64,000 bases of DNA from JBFMHP01 sp040752855 (GTDB lineage Bacteria > Pseudomonadota > Gammaproteobacteria > RBG-16-57-12). Shown piece by piece: positions 41,594 to 49,300 of the stretch (positions within the stretch are counted from its first letter, which is position 1; each line of letters starts with the position of its first letter). The stretch is from NCBI GenBank assembly GCA_040752855.1, contig JBFMHP010000021.1:124001-188000 (forward strand), in the 5' to 3' direction. A program made the translations under genes and the position numbers. The notes under the pieces were generated by a model. That model was given only the letters and a program-made list of their open reading frames with translations. It ran no database searches and was not told the DNA's origin.

Positions 41594-43258
41594 ATGGCGA
41601 AGATCGCATTCAAAGATTGGTGGAAGTCCGGCGCTCCCGGGATCTGGCTGTGTGGCGGGGCGGTGAGCATCTCCTTGCTGATGGTCTTCGGAGTGCTCGC
41701 CTTGATCATGTTCAAAGGGTTGAGCTACTTCTGGCCCGCGGACCTGGTCCAGCTGGAGTACCGAGAGCACGGTCAGCAGACCGTGATTCTCGGCGAATTC
41801 CATGAGCACGAAATGGTGCCGGCCGCGCAGCTGCGCTCCGCCGGGATCGAGCTGGAGGAAGGCGAGGAACTCATCAAGCGCCACCTGTTCAAGGTCGGCA
41901 ACCGCGATGTGCTTGGCCAGGATTTTCGCTGGATCATCGAGCCGTACATCGTATCGCGCAGCTATCCTGCTGAGATGATGGTGGTCGAGCGGCGCGAGTG
42001 GGGCAATTTCTTCGGCACCCTGCGCGCGGTGAAGGAGCAGGGCGCGATCATCGCCGAAGGCGAGGCGGCCCGCGCGGCGCTCGAAGCGCGCCTGGAGCGC
42101 GCACTGGCGCTCCACGAGAAGATCCGCCGCATCGAGAAGCAGGAGATCGGCGGCATCAACTACAAGATGGAGCGCCTGCGCCTGGAGCGACGCGGCTTGG
42201 AGCTCGATGAAATCACCGATCCCGCCGCCTACGCGAAGATCGAAGAGCGCAAGGCCGAGCTGCAACGCGAATATGAAACACACCAGGAGGCCTTGGTTAC
42301 CCTGTATCAGGAGGCCGATCGCGACAGCATCGTGGTCGCCACGGTAGACGGCCAGGAGCGCACCATTGCATTGTCCAAGGTGGTCCGCGTCTATTATCCC
42401 AACCAGATGGGCGTGTTCGACAAGTCCCGTCATTATCTTGCCAAGGTCTGGGAGTTCGTCAGCGACGAGCCGCGCGAGGCCAACACCGAAGGCGGGATCT
42501 TTCCCGCGATCTTCGGCACCGTCGTCCTCGTCATGATCATGACGGTGTTGGTGACTCCGCTCGGCGTGGTGGCGGCGGTCTACCTGCGCGAGTACGCCAA
42601 GCAAGGCACCTTTACACAGATCATCCGTATCTCGGTGAACAATCTCGCCGGCGTGCCCGCCATCGTCTATGGGGTGTTTGGTCTGGGGTTCTTCGTGTAT
42701 TTCCTGGGCGGGACGGTGGATCAGCTGTTTTTCCCCGAGGCATTGCCGGCGCCCACCTTCGGCACGGCCGGACTGCTGTGGTCATCCATCACCCTCGCAC
42801 TGCTTACGTTGCCGGTGGTGATCGTGGCGACCGAAGAGGGCCTGGCGCGCATACCGCGCTCGGTGCGCGAAGGGAGTCTGGCCCTGGGTGCGACCAAGGC
42901 CGAGACGCTCTGGCGCATCGTGATCCCCATGGCCAGCCCGGCGTTGATGACCGGGCTGATCCTGGCCGTGGCGCGCGCCGCCGGCGAAGTGGCGCCCCTG
43001 ATGCTGGTCGGCGTGGTCAAACTGGCGCCATCGTTGCCGCTGGATGGCGAGGCCCCGTATCTTCATCTTGACCGGAAATTCATGCATCTTGGATTCCATA
43101 TCTTCGACGTCGGCTTCCAAAGCCCGAACGTGGAGGCGGCCCGGCCGCTGGTGTACGCAACGGCCTTGTTGCTGGTCGTGGTCATCGTCGTGCTCAATCT
43201 CACGGCGATCTCCATCCGAAATCGGCTGCGCGAAAAATATCGCGCACTTGAAAGTTAG
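41594..43258 (+). CDS. pstA: Phosphate ABC transporter permease PstA, long form
   Basis: A 554-residue permease, nearly twice the E. coli length. After helix 1 (about residues 18-42), an extracytoplasmic region of about 230 residues contains a heptad-rich coiled coil (RAALEARLERALALHEKIRR to ERKAELQREYE). The permease core starts near residue 290, and its EAA loop reads REGSLALGATKAETLWRIVI. It pairs with the equally extended PstC, so the two extra domains may interact outside the membrane. Confidence 0.9.
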   Translation: MAKIAFKDWWKSGAPGIWLCGGAVSISLLMVFGVLALIMFKGLSYFWPADLVQLEYREHGQQTVILGEFHEHEMVPAAQLRSAGIELEEGEELIKRHLFKVGNRDVLGQDFRWIIEPYIVSRSYPAEMMVVERREWGNFFGTLRAVKEQGAIIAEGEAARAALEARLERALALHEKIRRIEKQEIGGINYKMERLRLERRGLELDEITDPAAYAKIEERKAELQREYETHQEALVTLYQEADRDSIVVATVDGQERTIALSKVVRVYYPNQMGVFDKSRHYLAKVWEFVSDEPREANTEGGIFPAIFGTVVLVMIMTVLVTPLGVVAAVYLREYAKQGTFTQIIRISVNNLAGVPAIVYGVFGLGFFVYFLGGTVDQLFFPEALPAPTFGTAGLLWSSITLALLTLPVVIVATEEGLARIPRSVREGSLALGATKAETLWRIVIPMASPALMTGLILAVARAAGEVAPLMLVGVVKLAPSLPLDGEAPYLHLDRKFMHLGFHIFDVGFQSPNVEAARPLVYATALLLVVVIVVLNLTAISIRNRLREKYRALES

Positions 43259-43270
43259 CAGGTGGAAATA

Positions 43271-44107
43271 ATGAGCAATCCGACAACCCTGACGCATGGC
43301 ATCAACCTGGAGGCGCTCGAGCGCGTCGGCGAGAAGCGTAAAATCACCGACGAGCAGATCTCGATCCAGGTCAAGGAGCTGCGGCTATTCTACGGCCAAA
43401 AACAGGCGCTGAATGGCATCGACATGCAAATCCCGAAGAACCGCGTAACGGCCTTCATCGGCCCATCGGGATGCGGCAAGTCGACATTGCTGCGTTGTTT
43501 CAACCGCATGAACGATCTGGTCGATGGCGCGCGCGTCGAGGGCAAGATACTGCTCGAGGGGAAAAACATTTACGACAAATCGGTCAACGTCGCCGATCTG
43601 CGTCGTCGGGTCGGCATGGTATTCCAGAAACCGAATCCCTTTCCGAAGTCGATCTATGAAAATGTCGCCTATGGCCTGCGCCTGCAGGGGGTGAAGGACC
43701 GCCGCGTGTTGGATGAGGTGGTTGAGAAGTCGCTGCGCGGTTCCGCGCTGTGGGATGAGGTCAAGGACCGCCTGCATGACAGTGCGATGGGATTATCCGG
43801 CGGCCAGCAGCAACGCCTGGTCATCGCGCGGGCCATCGCGGTGGAGCCGGAGGTGATCCTGCTCGACGAGCCGGCCTCCGCGCTCGACCCGATTTCCACC
43901 CTGAAGATCGAAGAGCTGATCTATGCGCTCAAGGATCGCTACACCATCGTCATCGTCACCCACAACATGCAGCAGGCGGCGCGTGTTTCAGATTATACTG
44001 CCTTCATGTACATGGGCGATTTGATCGAATACGCCGACACCGACACGTTGTTTACCAATCCTCGGCAAAAACAGACCGAGGACTATATTACCGGCCGCTA
44101 CGGTTGA
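43271..44107 (+). CDS. pstB: Phosphate ABC transporter ATPase PstB
   Basis: A 278-residue ATPase. Walker A GPSGCGKSTLLRCFNRMNDL is the PstB form, with VFQKPNPFPKSIYENVAYGL, signature LSGGQQQR and Walker B VILLDEPASALDP. GCAGGTGG favours ATG at 43271. It energises PstCA and is implicated in signalling phosphate status to PhoR through PhoU. Confidence 0.96.
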   Translation: MSNPTTLTHGINLEALERVGEKRKITDEQISIQVKELRLFYGQKQALNGIDMQIPKNRVTAFIGPSGCGKSTLLRCFNRMNDLVDGARVEGKILLEGKNIYDKSVNVADLRRRVGMVFQKPNPFPKSIYENVAYGLRLQGVKDRRVLDEVVEKSLRGSALWDEVKDRLHDSAMGLSGGQQQRLVIARAIAVEPEVILLDEPASALDPISTLKIEELIYALKDRYTIVIVTHNMQQAARVSDYTAFMYMGDLIEYADTDTLFTNPRQKQTEDYITGRYG

Positions 44108-44136
44108 TGCGGCGCGAGCTTCCAAGGGGATAGATC

Positions 44137-44838
44137 ATGGATAAAATCGATATTGGGCATCACATCTCGCAACGTTATAACGAGGATCTGGAGAACATCC
44201 GCAATCGCGTCTTGGCCATGGGCGGCTTGGTCGAGAAGCAGCTTGAGGACGCCATCACCGCGCTGGTGAAAAACGACAGTCAGCTGGCCGAGCAAGTCAT
44301 CAACAACGATTACAAGATCAACGCCCTGGAAGTCGCCATCGACGAGAACTGCACTCAGATCCTTGCCCGGCGCCAACCGGCCGCCAGCGATCTGCGTTTG
44401 ATCGTGGCGATCATCAAAACCATTACCGACCTCGAGCGCATGGGTGACGAAGCCGAGAAGATCGCGCGCATGGCCGCGCAACTCTCCGGCATGGAGCGCG
44501 GCAAGGAAGGTTATAACGAAATCGAAAATCTGGGTGATCATGTGCGGCGCATGCTGCACGACACCCTGGACGCCTTCGCCCGCACCGATGTCGATGCGGC
44601 GGTGAAGGTGGCGCAGGAAGACAACAAGATCGACCGCGAATACGAGGCGCTGATGCGCCAGTTGATGACCTATATGATGGAAGACTCGCGCAGTATCCGC
44701 CGGGTGCTCGACCTGATGTGGGCCGCCCGCGCGCTGGAGCGCATCGGTGACCACTCCAGCAATATGTGCGAATACATCATCTATCTGGTGATGGGCAAGG
44801 ATGTGCGCCACACCAGTTTGTCTGATATCACCGAATAA
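44137..44838 (+). CDS. phoU: Phosphate signalling protein PhoU
   Basis: A 233-residue all-helical protein with two PhoU repeats. Metal-binding E/D motifs appear in TITDLERMGDEAEKIARM and RALERIGDHSSNMCEYIIYL. It connects Pst activity to PhoR and restrains the Pho regulon. It begins 29 bases after pstB and closes the operon. Confidence 0.95.
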   Translation: MDKIDIGHHISQRYNEDLENIRNRVLAMGGLVEKQLEDAITALVKNDSQLAEQVINNDYKINALEVAIDENCTQILARRQPAASDLRLIVAIIKTITDLERMGDEAEKIARMAAQLSGMERGKEGYNEIENLGDHVRRMLHDTLDAFARTDVDAAVKVAQEDNKIDREYEALMRQLMTYMMEDSRSIRRVLDLMWAARALERIGDHSSNMCEYIIYLVMGKDVRHTSLSDITE

Positions 44839-44928
44839 ACCGGAAATCGTTCCTTCCGGCCTTACAGCGCAGGCTGCCTCGGCGGCCTTGCGCGATATCA
44901 ACTGCAATTCGGGCAAAGCGCGGAGTGT

Positions 44929-45185
44929 GGCGCTTACTTAACCCGTATATTTCACCACGAATCTACTGCGGCCGCGTAATCCATTGAATCTTCGTGACGT
45001 ACTCGCTTTTGCCGGCTCGACGTAGTGTCGACTATGCCTTCACCGTCAAAAGCTCCGTGCGTCCCGAATCTTCAATGCCTTGCGCACCCTCGCTACGATC
45101 CGTGGTGAAATATCCGGGTTAACGTTCGCCATCCCAGCAGCGGCAAATTTCATCCGTTTCGAACCTCATACCCTAAGTAAGTGCC
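44929..45185. mobile_element. Second MITE-like element, nested repeats
   Basis: Outer ends GGCGCTTACTTA (44929-44940) and TAAGTAAGTGCC (45174-45185) are inverted repeats matching the tips of the element at 33628. An inner pair, TTAACCCGTATATTTCACCA.. (44938-44959) and its complement (45101-45122), matches at 21 of 22 positions. No coding potential. It fills most of the gap (44839-45289) between phoU and the pentaheme cytochrome; no other feature was seen there apart from a terminator. Confidence 0.65.
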
Positions 45186-45224
45186 GTTCAGGTATAAGGT
45201 GAGTCGTGCTTTTATCGGCGCGCT

Positions 45225-45258
45225 TAAAAAACAAGAAGGCCGGTGTGAACCGGCCTTC
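45225..45258 (-). terminator. Terminator of the pentaheme cytochrome gene
   Basis: On the minus strand GAAGGCCGGTTCACACCGGC.. forms a 9-base-pair stem followed by TTGTTTTTTAA. It lies 32 bases after the cytochrome stop. Confidence 0.85.
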
Positions 45259-45289
45259 CTGCAAACGTGCTACTGTGTGTATTTGACGC

Positions 45290-46330
45290 TTACTTGACGT
45301 GGCAAGTCAGGCAGAGCCCTGAGTTCTTTTGCCCAGCGAAATCCGCGCTACTGTTACTCACGCGCAAGAAGCTGGAGATCATCTGCGACGGGCCCATTGC
45401 CGGATCCTTGGGAACGCCGTGCGGATCATGGCAAGAGGCGCATTCGACCTTGTAGCCATCGTTAGCGGTCTTGTAGACGCGGACCTCGTTCTTATCCATG
45501 CTGCCCACCTTGCCGGTGGTGGTGCTGTCGAACCACTTCACGCCGTAGGTGCCTTTGGTGCGGGTGGCCAGCGGCACATTGAACTCGCCGTTCTTGCCGC
45601 TCAGCGGGAAGTCGATGCCTACCGGATGGTCGTTGCGCAGGTCGGTGCCGATGAAATAGGCGTTGAAGTCGCCAACAGGACCAGCGGTTGAGAGATCGTT
45701 AGCATGACAGTTGCTGCAGTTGCTGAAGCCGGTATCGCCGGCGAGCACGAAGTGCTTTCCTGAAGGACTCGGGCCTGCGTTGCCTGCGACACTACCCCAT
45801 GAATCCAGGAAGGTCTGGGAGGTTGCCCAGTCACCGGAGGTCTTGTCTGCATTGACCAGCATCTGGGCTGCGCTGAAGCCGCCGGAGCCGGGCATGTTGA
45901 TGACTGAGTCGATTGCGACGGTACCATCGTGGCAGGACAGGCAGGTCAGCGAGTTCAGGCCAGGATTGTGAACCGAACCTGACAGGCTGGTAGTGTTGAG
46001 CGTACTGTAGAGGGTGTAAGTCGTAGTGGACTTCGAACGGTTCCACAGCGGCGCCTCGACATTAGTGCTAGTGCCGTGAGGCGTGTGGCAGTACACGCAA
46101 ACTTCATTGTATTGGTTGCGGTATTGGTCCATTGCGGCTTTACCAAGGCCCACGTAGCTCTGGGTGAGGTTGTGGCGTGTGTTGGTAATACCGCCGGTGC
46201 TTAGGCGGTTAGCCTTGGTGTAGTTGTTGCCATCTTTCACTGGCGTTGTAAATTGCGCTTCAACTGCGGCGGTTGCGGCAAGCAAACCACAGCTGATGAC
46301 AGCGACCGTGATCGTTTTCATTTGAAACAT
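45290..46330 (-). CDS. Secreted pentaheme c-type cytochrome
   Basis: A 346-residue protein with a signal peptide ending near AAVEAQ. Five heme sites occur: CVYCH (78-82), CLSCH (130-134), CSNCH (205-209), CASCH (297-301) and CLTCH (340-344). Motifs CHTPHGT and CHDPHGVP are typical of the doubled-CXXCH and related multiheme families. Long Ser/Thr/Gly-rich stretches separate the hemes. GGGGG upstream of ATG 46330 decides the start. The role could be periplasmic or surface electron transfer; the partner is unknown. Confidence 0.82.
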   Translation of the reverse strand: MFQMKTITVAVISCGLLAATAAVEAQFTTPVKDGNNYTKANRLSTGGITNTRHNLTQSYVGLGKAAMDQYRNQYNEVCVYCHTPHGTSTNVEAPLWNRSKSTTTYTLYSTLNTTSLSGSVHNPGLNSLTCLSCHDGTVAIDSVINMPGSGGFSAAQMLVNADKTSGDWATSQTFLDSWGSVAGNAGPSPSGKHFVLAGDTGFSNCSNCHANDLSTAGPVGDFNAYFIGTDLRNDHPVGIDFPLSGKNGEFNVPLATRTKGTYGVKWFDSTTTGKVGSMDKNEVRVYKTANDGYKVECASCHDPHGVPKDPAMGPSQMISSFLRVSNSSADFAGQKNSGLCLTCHVK

Positions 46331-46472
46331 TCGATACCCCCTTGGCAAAAGCCAAAAAAAATTTATTAGTATCCCCCAAACAAACAGTTCAAATCTTAAC
46401 ACCAGTCAAATGCGCCGATCAACAGCAACAGAGCATTGGCTTGAAAGTCATTGTTCAGCGTGAGTTTTTTTG

Positions 46473-46907
46473 TCAGTGTTTGTCGCTGTAACGGTCACGC
46501 TTGCGCATTTTTCGCACGCCCGTGGGTACGATTGCAGCACGCGAGGTGTGCAATAGGCCTTCGATTCTCTCGAGGGCATCCAGGATGTGGAGGGATTGCA
46601 TGTGGGGGCTGCTGAAATCGAATTGCACTCCGATGCGTCCGTTGTCGGCGTGACGGATAACGGCTTGTATATCATGCAGTTGTATATCGTCCAGTTGGAT
46701 GTCGAGGACGATGGGCTGGTCGGCGGCATAGTGCGGGGCGGAGGTGGTGAAACTCAGGCCATTGCAGTTGAAGTCGATGGCGCGGACCCGGTCGGGTCGC
46801 TGGTCGCTGTCAATGGGTTTAACACTCACGACAAGCTTTCCTGCTTTGTAGCGTACGGATTGTCTGCGATCCTTTCCTTTTAGCATATCCAATACCTCAG
46901 AAAACAA
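46473..46907 (-). CDS. PilZ-domain protein
   Basis: A 144-residue protein. DRRQSVRYKAG supplies the Arg-rich c-di-GMP motif (RxxxR), and AIDFNCNGLSF corresponds to the DxSxxG motif with Asn in place of Ser. A basic C-terminal tail (VRKMRKRDRYSDKH) follows. PilZ domains bind c-di-GMP to control motility or surface behaviour; the altered second motif leaves binding uncertain. Two GGDEF/EAL genes occur later in the window. Confidence 0.7.
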   Translation of the reverse strand: MFSEVLDMLKGKDRRQSVRYKAGKLVVSVKPIDSDQRPDRVRAIDFNCNGLSFTTSAPHYAADQPIVLDIQLDDIQLHDIQAVIRHADNGRIGVQFDFSSPHMQSLHILDALERIEGLLHTSRAAIVPTGVRKMRKRDRYSDKH

Positions 46908-46968
46908 GGGTCATTGGCTAGGGTTTCGGGTGGCGGCAGAAAAGCTTTAGAAGGGAATGCTGAATTTT

Positions 46969-46990
46969 GAGGGGGCGATTTAGCCCCCTC
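46969..46990. terminator. Hairpin downstream of sodB
   Basis: GAGGGGGC and GCCCCCTC pair around six bases, 13 bases after the sodB stop. Neither strand has a clear U-tract, so termination would be weak. Confidence 0.4.
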
Positions 46991-47002
46991 GAGTGATGGT
47001 GG

Positions 47003-47584
47003 TCAGGCGGCGAAGTTTTTCGCGACGAAGTCCCAGTTGACGATGGTCCAGAAGGATTCGACGTATTTGGCGCGCGCGTTGCGGTAGTCGATGTAGTAGG
47101 CGTGTTCCCAAACGTCGCAGGTCAGCAGCGCGGTTTTGCCATCGGTCATCGGGGTTGCGGCGTTGCTGGTGTTGACGATCTCCAGGCTGCCGTTTTTGTT
47201 TTTGACCAGCCAGGTCCAGCCGGAGCCGAAGTTGGTCACAGCGGCGTTGCTGAACTTGGTTTTAAACTCGCTGAACGAGCCGAAGGTCTTGTTGATGGCT
47301 TCGGCAAGCTTGCCGGTCGGCTCGCCGCCGGCCTTGGGTTTGAGGCAGTTCCAATAGAAGGTGTGATTCCAGACCTGCGCGGCGTTGTTGAACAGCCCGC
47401 CGGTGGATTTTTTGATGATGTCTTCCAGGGAAGCCTTTTCGAATTCGGTGCCGGCGATCAGGTTGTTGAGGTTGGTGACATAGGTCTGGTGATGCTTGCC
47501 GTAGTGGTAATCGATGGTCTCGGTCGAGATGACCGGTTCCAGGGCGTTCTTGGCGTAGGGCAGGGGTGGCAATTCGAAGGCCAT
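47003..47584 (-). CDS. sodB: Iron superoxide dismutase
   Basis: A 193-residue enzyme converting superoxide to peroxide and oxygen. It starts AFELPPLPYAKNALEPVIST. Metal ligands are His in HYGKHHQTYV and VWNHTFYWNCL, plus DVWEHAYYIDYRN. The Gln in FNNAAQVWNH is characteristic of the Fe form. The hyuB-like gene is divergent, sharing a 183-base intergenic region. Confidence 0.95.
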   Translation of the reverse strand: MAFELPPLPYAKNALEPVISTETIDYHYGKHHQTYVTNLNNLIAGTEFEKASLEDIIKKSTGGLFNNAAQVWNHTFYWNCLKPKAGGEPTGKLAEAINKTFGSFSEFKTKFSNAAVTNFGSGWTWLVKNKNGSLEIVNTSNAATPMTDGKTALLTCDVWEHAYYIDYRNARAKYVESFWTIVNWDFVAKNFAA

Positions 47585-47767
47585 TGTTTTTCTCTCCTCG
47601 GTGAATGGTGTATTGGATTCGATGCTTGAGTGTTGGGGCCTGCGTGCAATATATCAAGGGCAGGCCGCTAAGCGAAATAGTATACAACTCTACTGGATTA
47701 TTATGGGCGGAGCAAACTGCCATCAAGTATAGTGCATTTGTGATGTTTGAAAGGGGGAAGTGCGCGT

Positions 47768-49300
47768 ATGAATCCTGTCGAACTCGGGATATTTTCGAGC
47801 CGTGTGGAGGCCGTCTGCGACGAGATGGGCGCGGTGCTGCGCCGGGCCGCCTTTTCGCCCAACATCAAGGAACGGCTGGATTTTTCCTGTGCGATGTTTG
47901 ATGCGGACGGCCAGCTGTGCGTGCAGGCGGCCCACATCCCGGTGCATTTGGGCAGCATGGCCTACGCGATGCAGGGGATCGTCCGCCGCTTCGAGTGGCG
48001 GGCGGGCGATATGGTGATCGTCAACGATCCGTACCTCGGCGGGACGCACCTGCCGGACGTGACCCTGATCGCACCTTTGCTTGTTGGGGGCGAGCTGCTC
48101 GGTTTTGTGGCCAATCGCGCTCATCATGCGGATATCGGGGCGAATGCGCCGGGGTCGATGCCTCTGTCACGCTCGCTGGAGGAGGAGGGCTTGGTGATTG
48201 CGCCGGTTAAGCTGATCGAGGCGGGTGTGACGAATCAGGCCTTGTTTGCTTCGTTTATAGCGCGGTTGCATCATGGCGCCCGTGCCAAGGGGGATTTCAT
48301 GGCGCAGATCAGCGCCAACCGTGTCGGGGTCGCCCGCCTCACGCAGTTGATCGAGGAGCTGGGCAGCGCGGGGTTTCGCGCGGGCCTGGCAGAGCTCAAT
48401 GATTACGCCGAACGTCTGGCCTGGAGCGGGCTCGCGAGCCTGCCGCGCGGCCGTTATCGGTTTGCCGATGTGCTGGATGATGACGGGTATGCGCGGGATC
48501 TGGTCATTGTCTGCGAGATTGCGGTGGGCGAGTCGGGCATCGTGGTGGACTTCGCCGGGACGGCACCGCAGGCGGCGGGGAATGTCAATTGTCCGATCTC
48601 GGTAGCGGCCGCCGGGGTCTATTACGTCTTCCGTTGCCTGATGAGTTCACAGACCCCCGGCTGCGCCGGGGCCTTCCGCCGGATTGCGATTCAGGCCCCG
48701 GAGGGGTGCCTGCTCAATGCACGCTACCCCGCGGCGGTGGCGGCGGGCAATGTGGAGACCAGCACCCGGGTGGTGGACGTTGTGATGGGCGCCCTGGCGC
48801 AGGCCATCCCGGAACGGATTCCTGCCGCGAGCCACGGCAGCATGAACAACGTTGCCATGGGCGCGCGATCGGGCGACACGGGTTGGGACTACTATGAAAC
48901 CCTCGGTGGCGGCATGGGCGCCGGGTTGCATGGCGGCGGGCTGAGCGCGGTGCAGACCCACATGACCAATACCCTCAACACGCCGATTGAGGCCTTGGAG
49001 ATGAACTATCCGGTGCGGGTGCGCCGTTATGCCGTGCGCCGTGGTTCCGGGGGTGAAGGACGGCAGCGCGGTGGCGACGGGCTGATCCGTGAATTCGAGT
49101 TTCTCGCGCCGGCCCATGTCACCTTGCTCACCGAGCGACGCCGGCATGCGCCCTGGGGTTTAGAGGGCGGTGGTTCGGGGCAGTGCGGGCGCAATACATT
49201 GAACGGTGAGCCGCTGCCGGGCAAGACGGAGTTCGAGGTCCATCCGGGGGATCGGGTGCGGGTGGAGACGCCGGGTGGCGGCGGGTTTGGTGCGGCTTAG
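47768..49300 (+). CDS. Hydantoinase B / oxoprolinase-type subunit, orphan
   Basis: A 510-residue protein of the HyuB family, which with HyuA forms ATP-dependent hydantoinases, oxoprolinases and acetone carboxylases. Recognised segments: RRAAFSPNIKERLDFSCAMF, NDPYLGGTHLPDVTLIAPL, ANRAHHADIGANAPGSMP and GNVETSTRVVDVVMGAL. No HyuA gene is adjacent, so substrate and activity are uncertain. GGGGAAG precedes ATG at 47768. It overlaps the convergent GGDEF/EAL gene by four bases. Confidence 0.88.
   Translation: MNPVELGIFSSRVEAVCDEMGAVLRRAAFSPNIKERLDFSCAMFDADGQLCVQAAHIPVHLGSMAYAMQGIVRRFEWRAGDMVIVNDPYLGGTHLPDVTLIAPLLVGGELLGFVANRAHHADIGANAPGSMPLSRSLEEEGLVIAPVKLIEAGVTNQALFASFIARLHHGARAKGDFMAQISANRVGVARLTQLIEELGSAGFRAGLAELNDYAERLAWSGLASLPRGRYRFADVLDDDGYARDLVIVCEIAVGESGIVVDFAGTAPQAAGNVNCPISVAAAGVYYVFRCLMSSQTPGCAGAFRRIAIQAPEGCLLNARYPAAVAAGNVETSTRVVDVVMGALAQAIPERIPAASHGSMNNVAMGARSGDTGWDYYETLGGGMGAGLHGGGLSAVQTHMTNTLNTPIEALEMNYPVRVRRYAVRRGSGGEGRQRGGDGLIREFEFLAPAHVTLLTERRRHAPWGLEGGGSGQCGRNTLNGEPLPGKTEFEVHPGDRVRVETPGGGGFGAA

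Noticed and set aside
46969..46990. Calling the sodB hairpin a firm intrinsic terminator
   Set aside because: Strong stem but no U-tract on either strand; listed with low confidence only.
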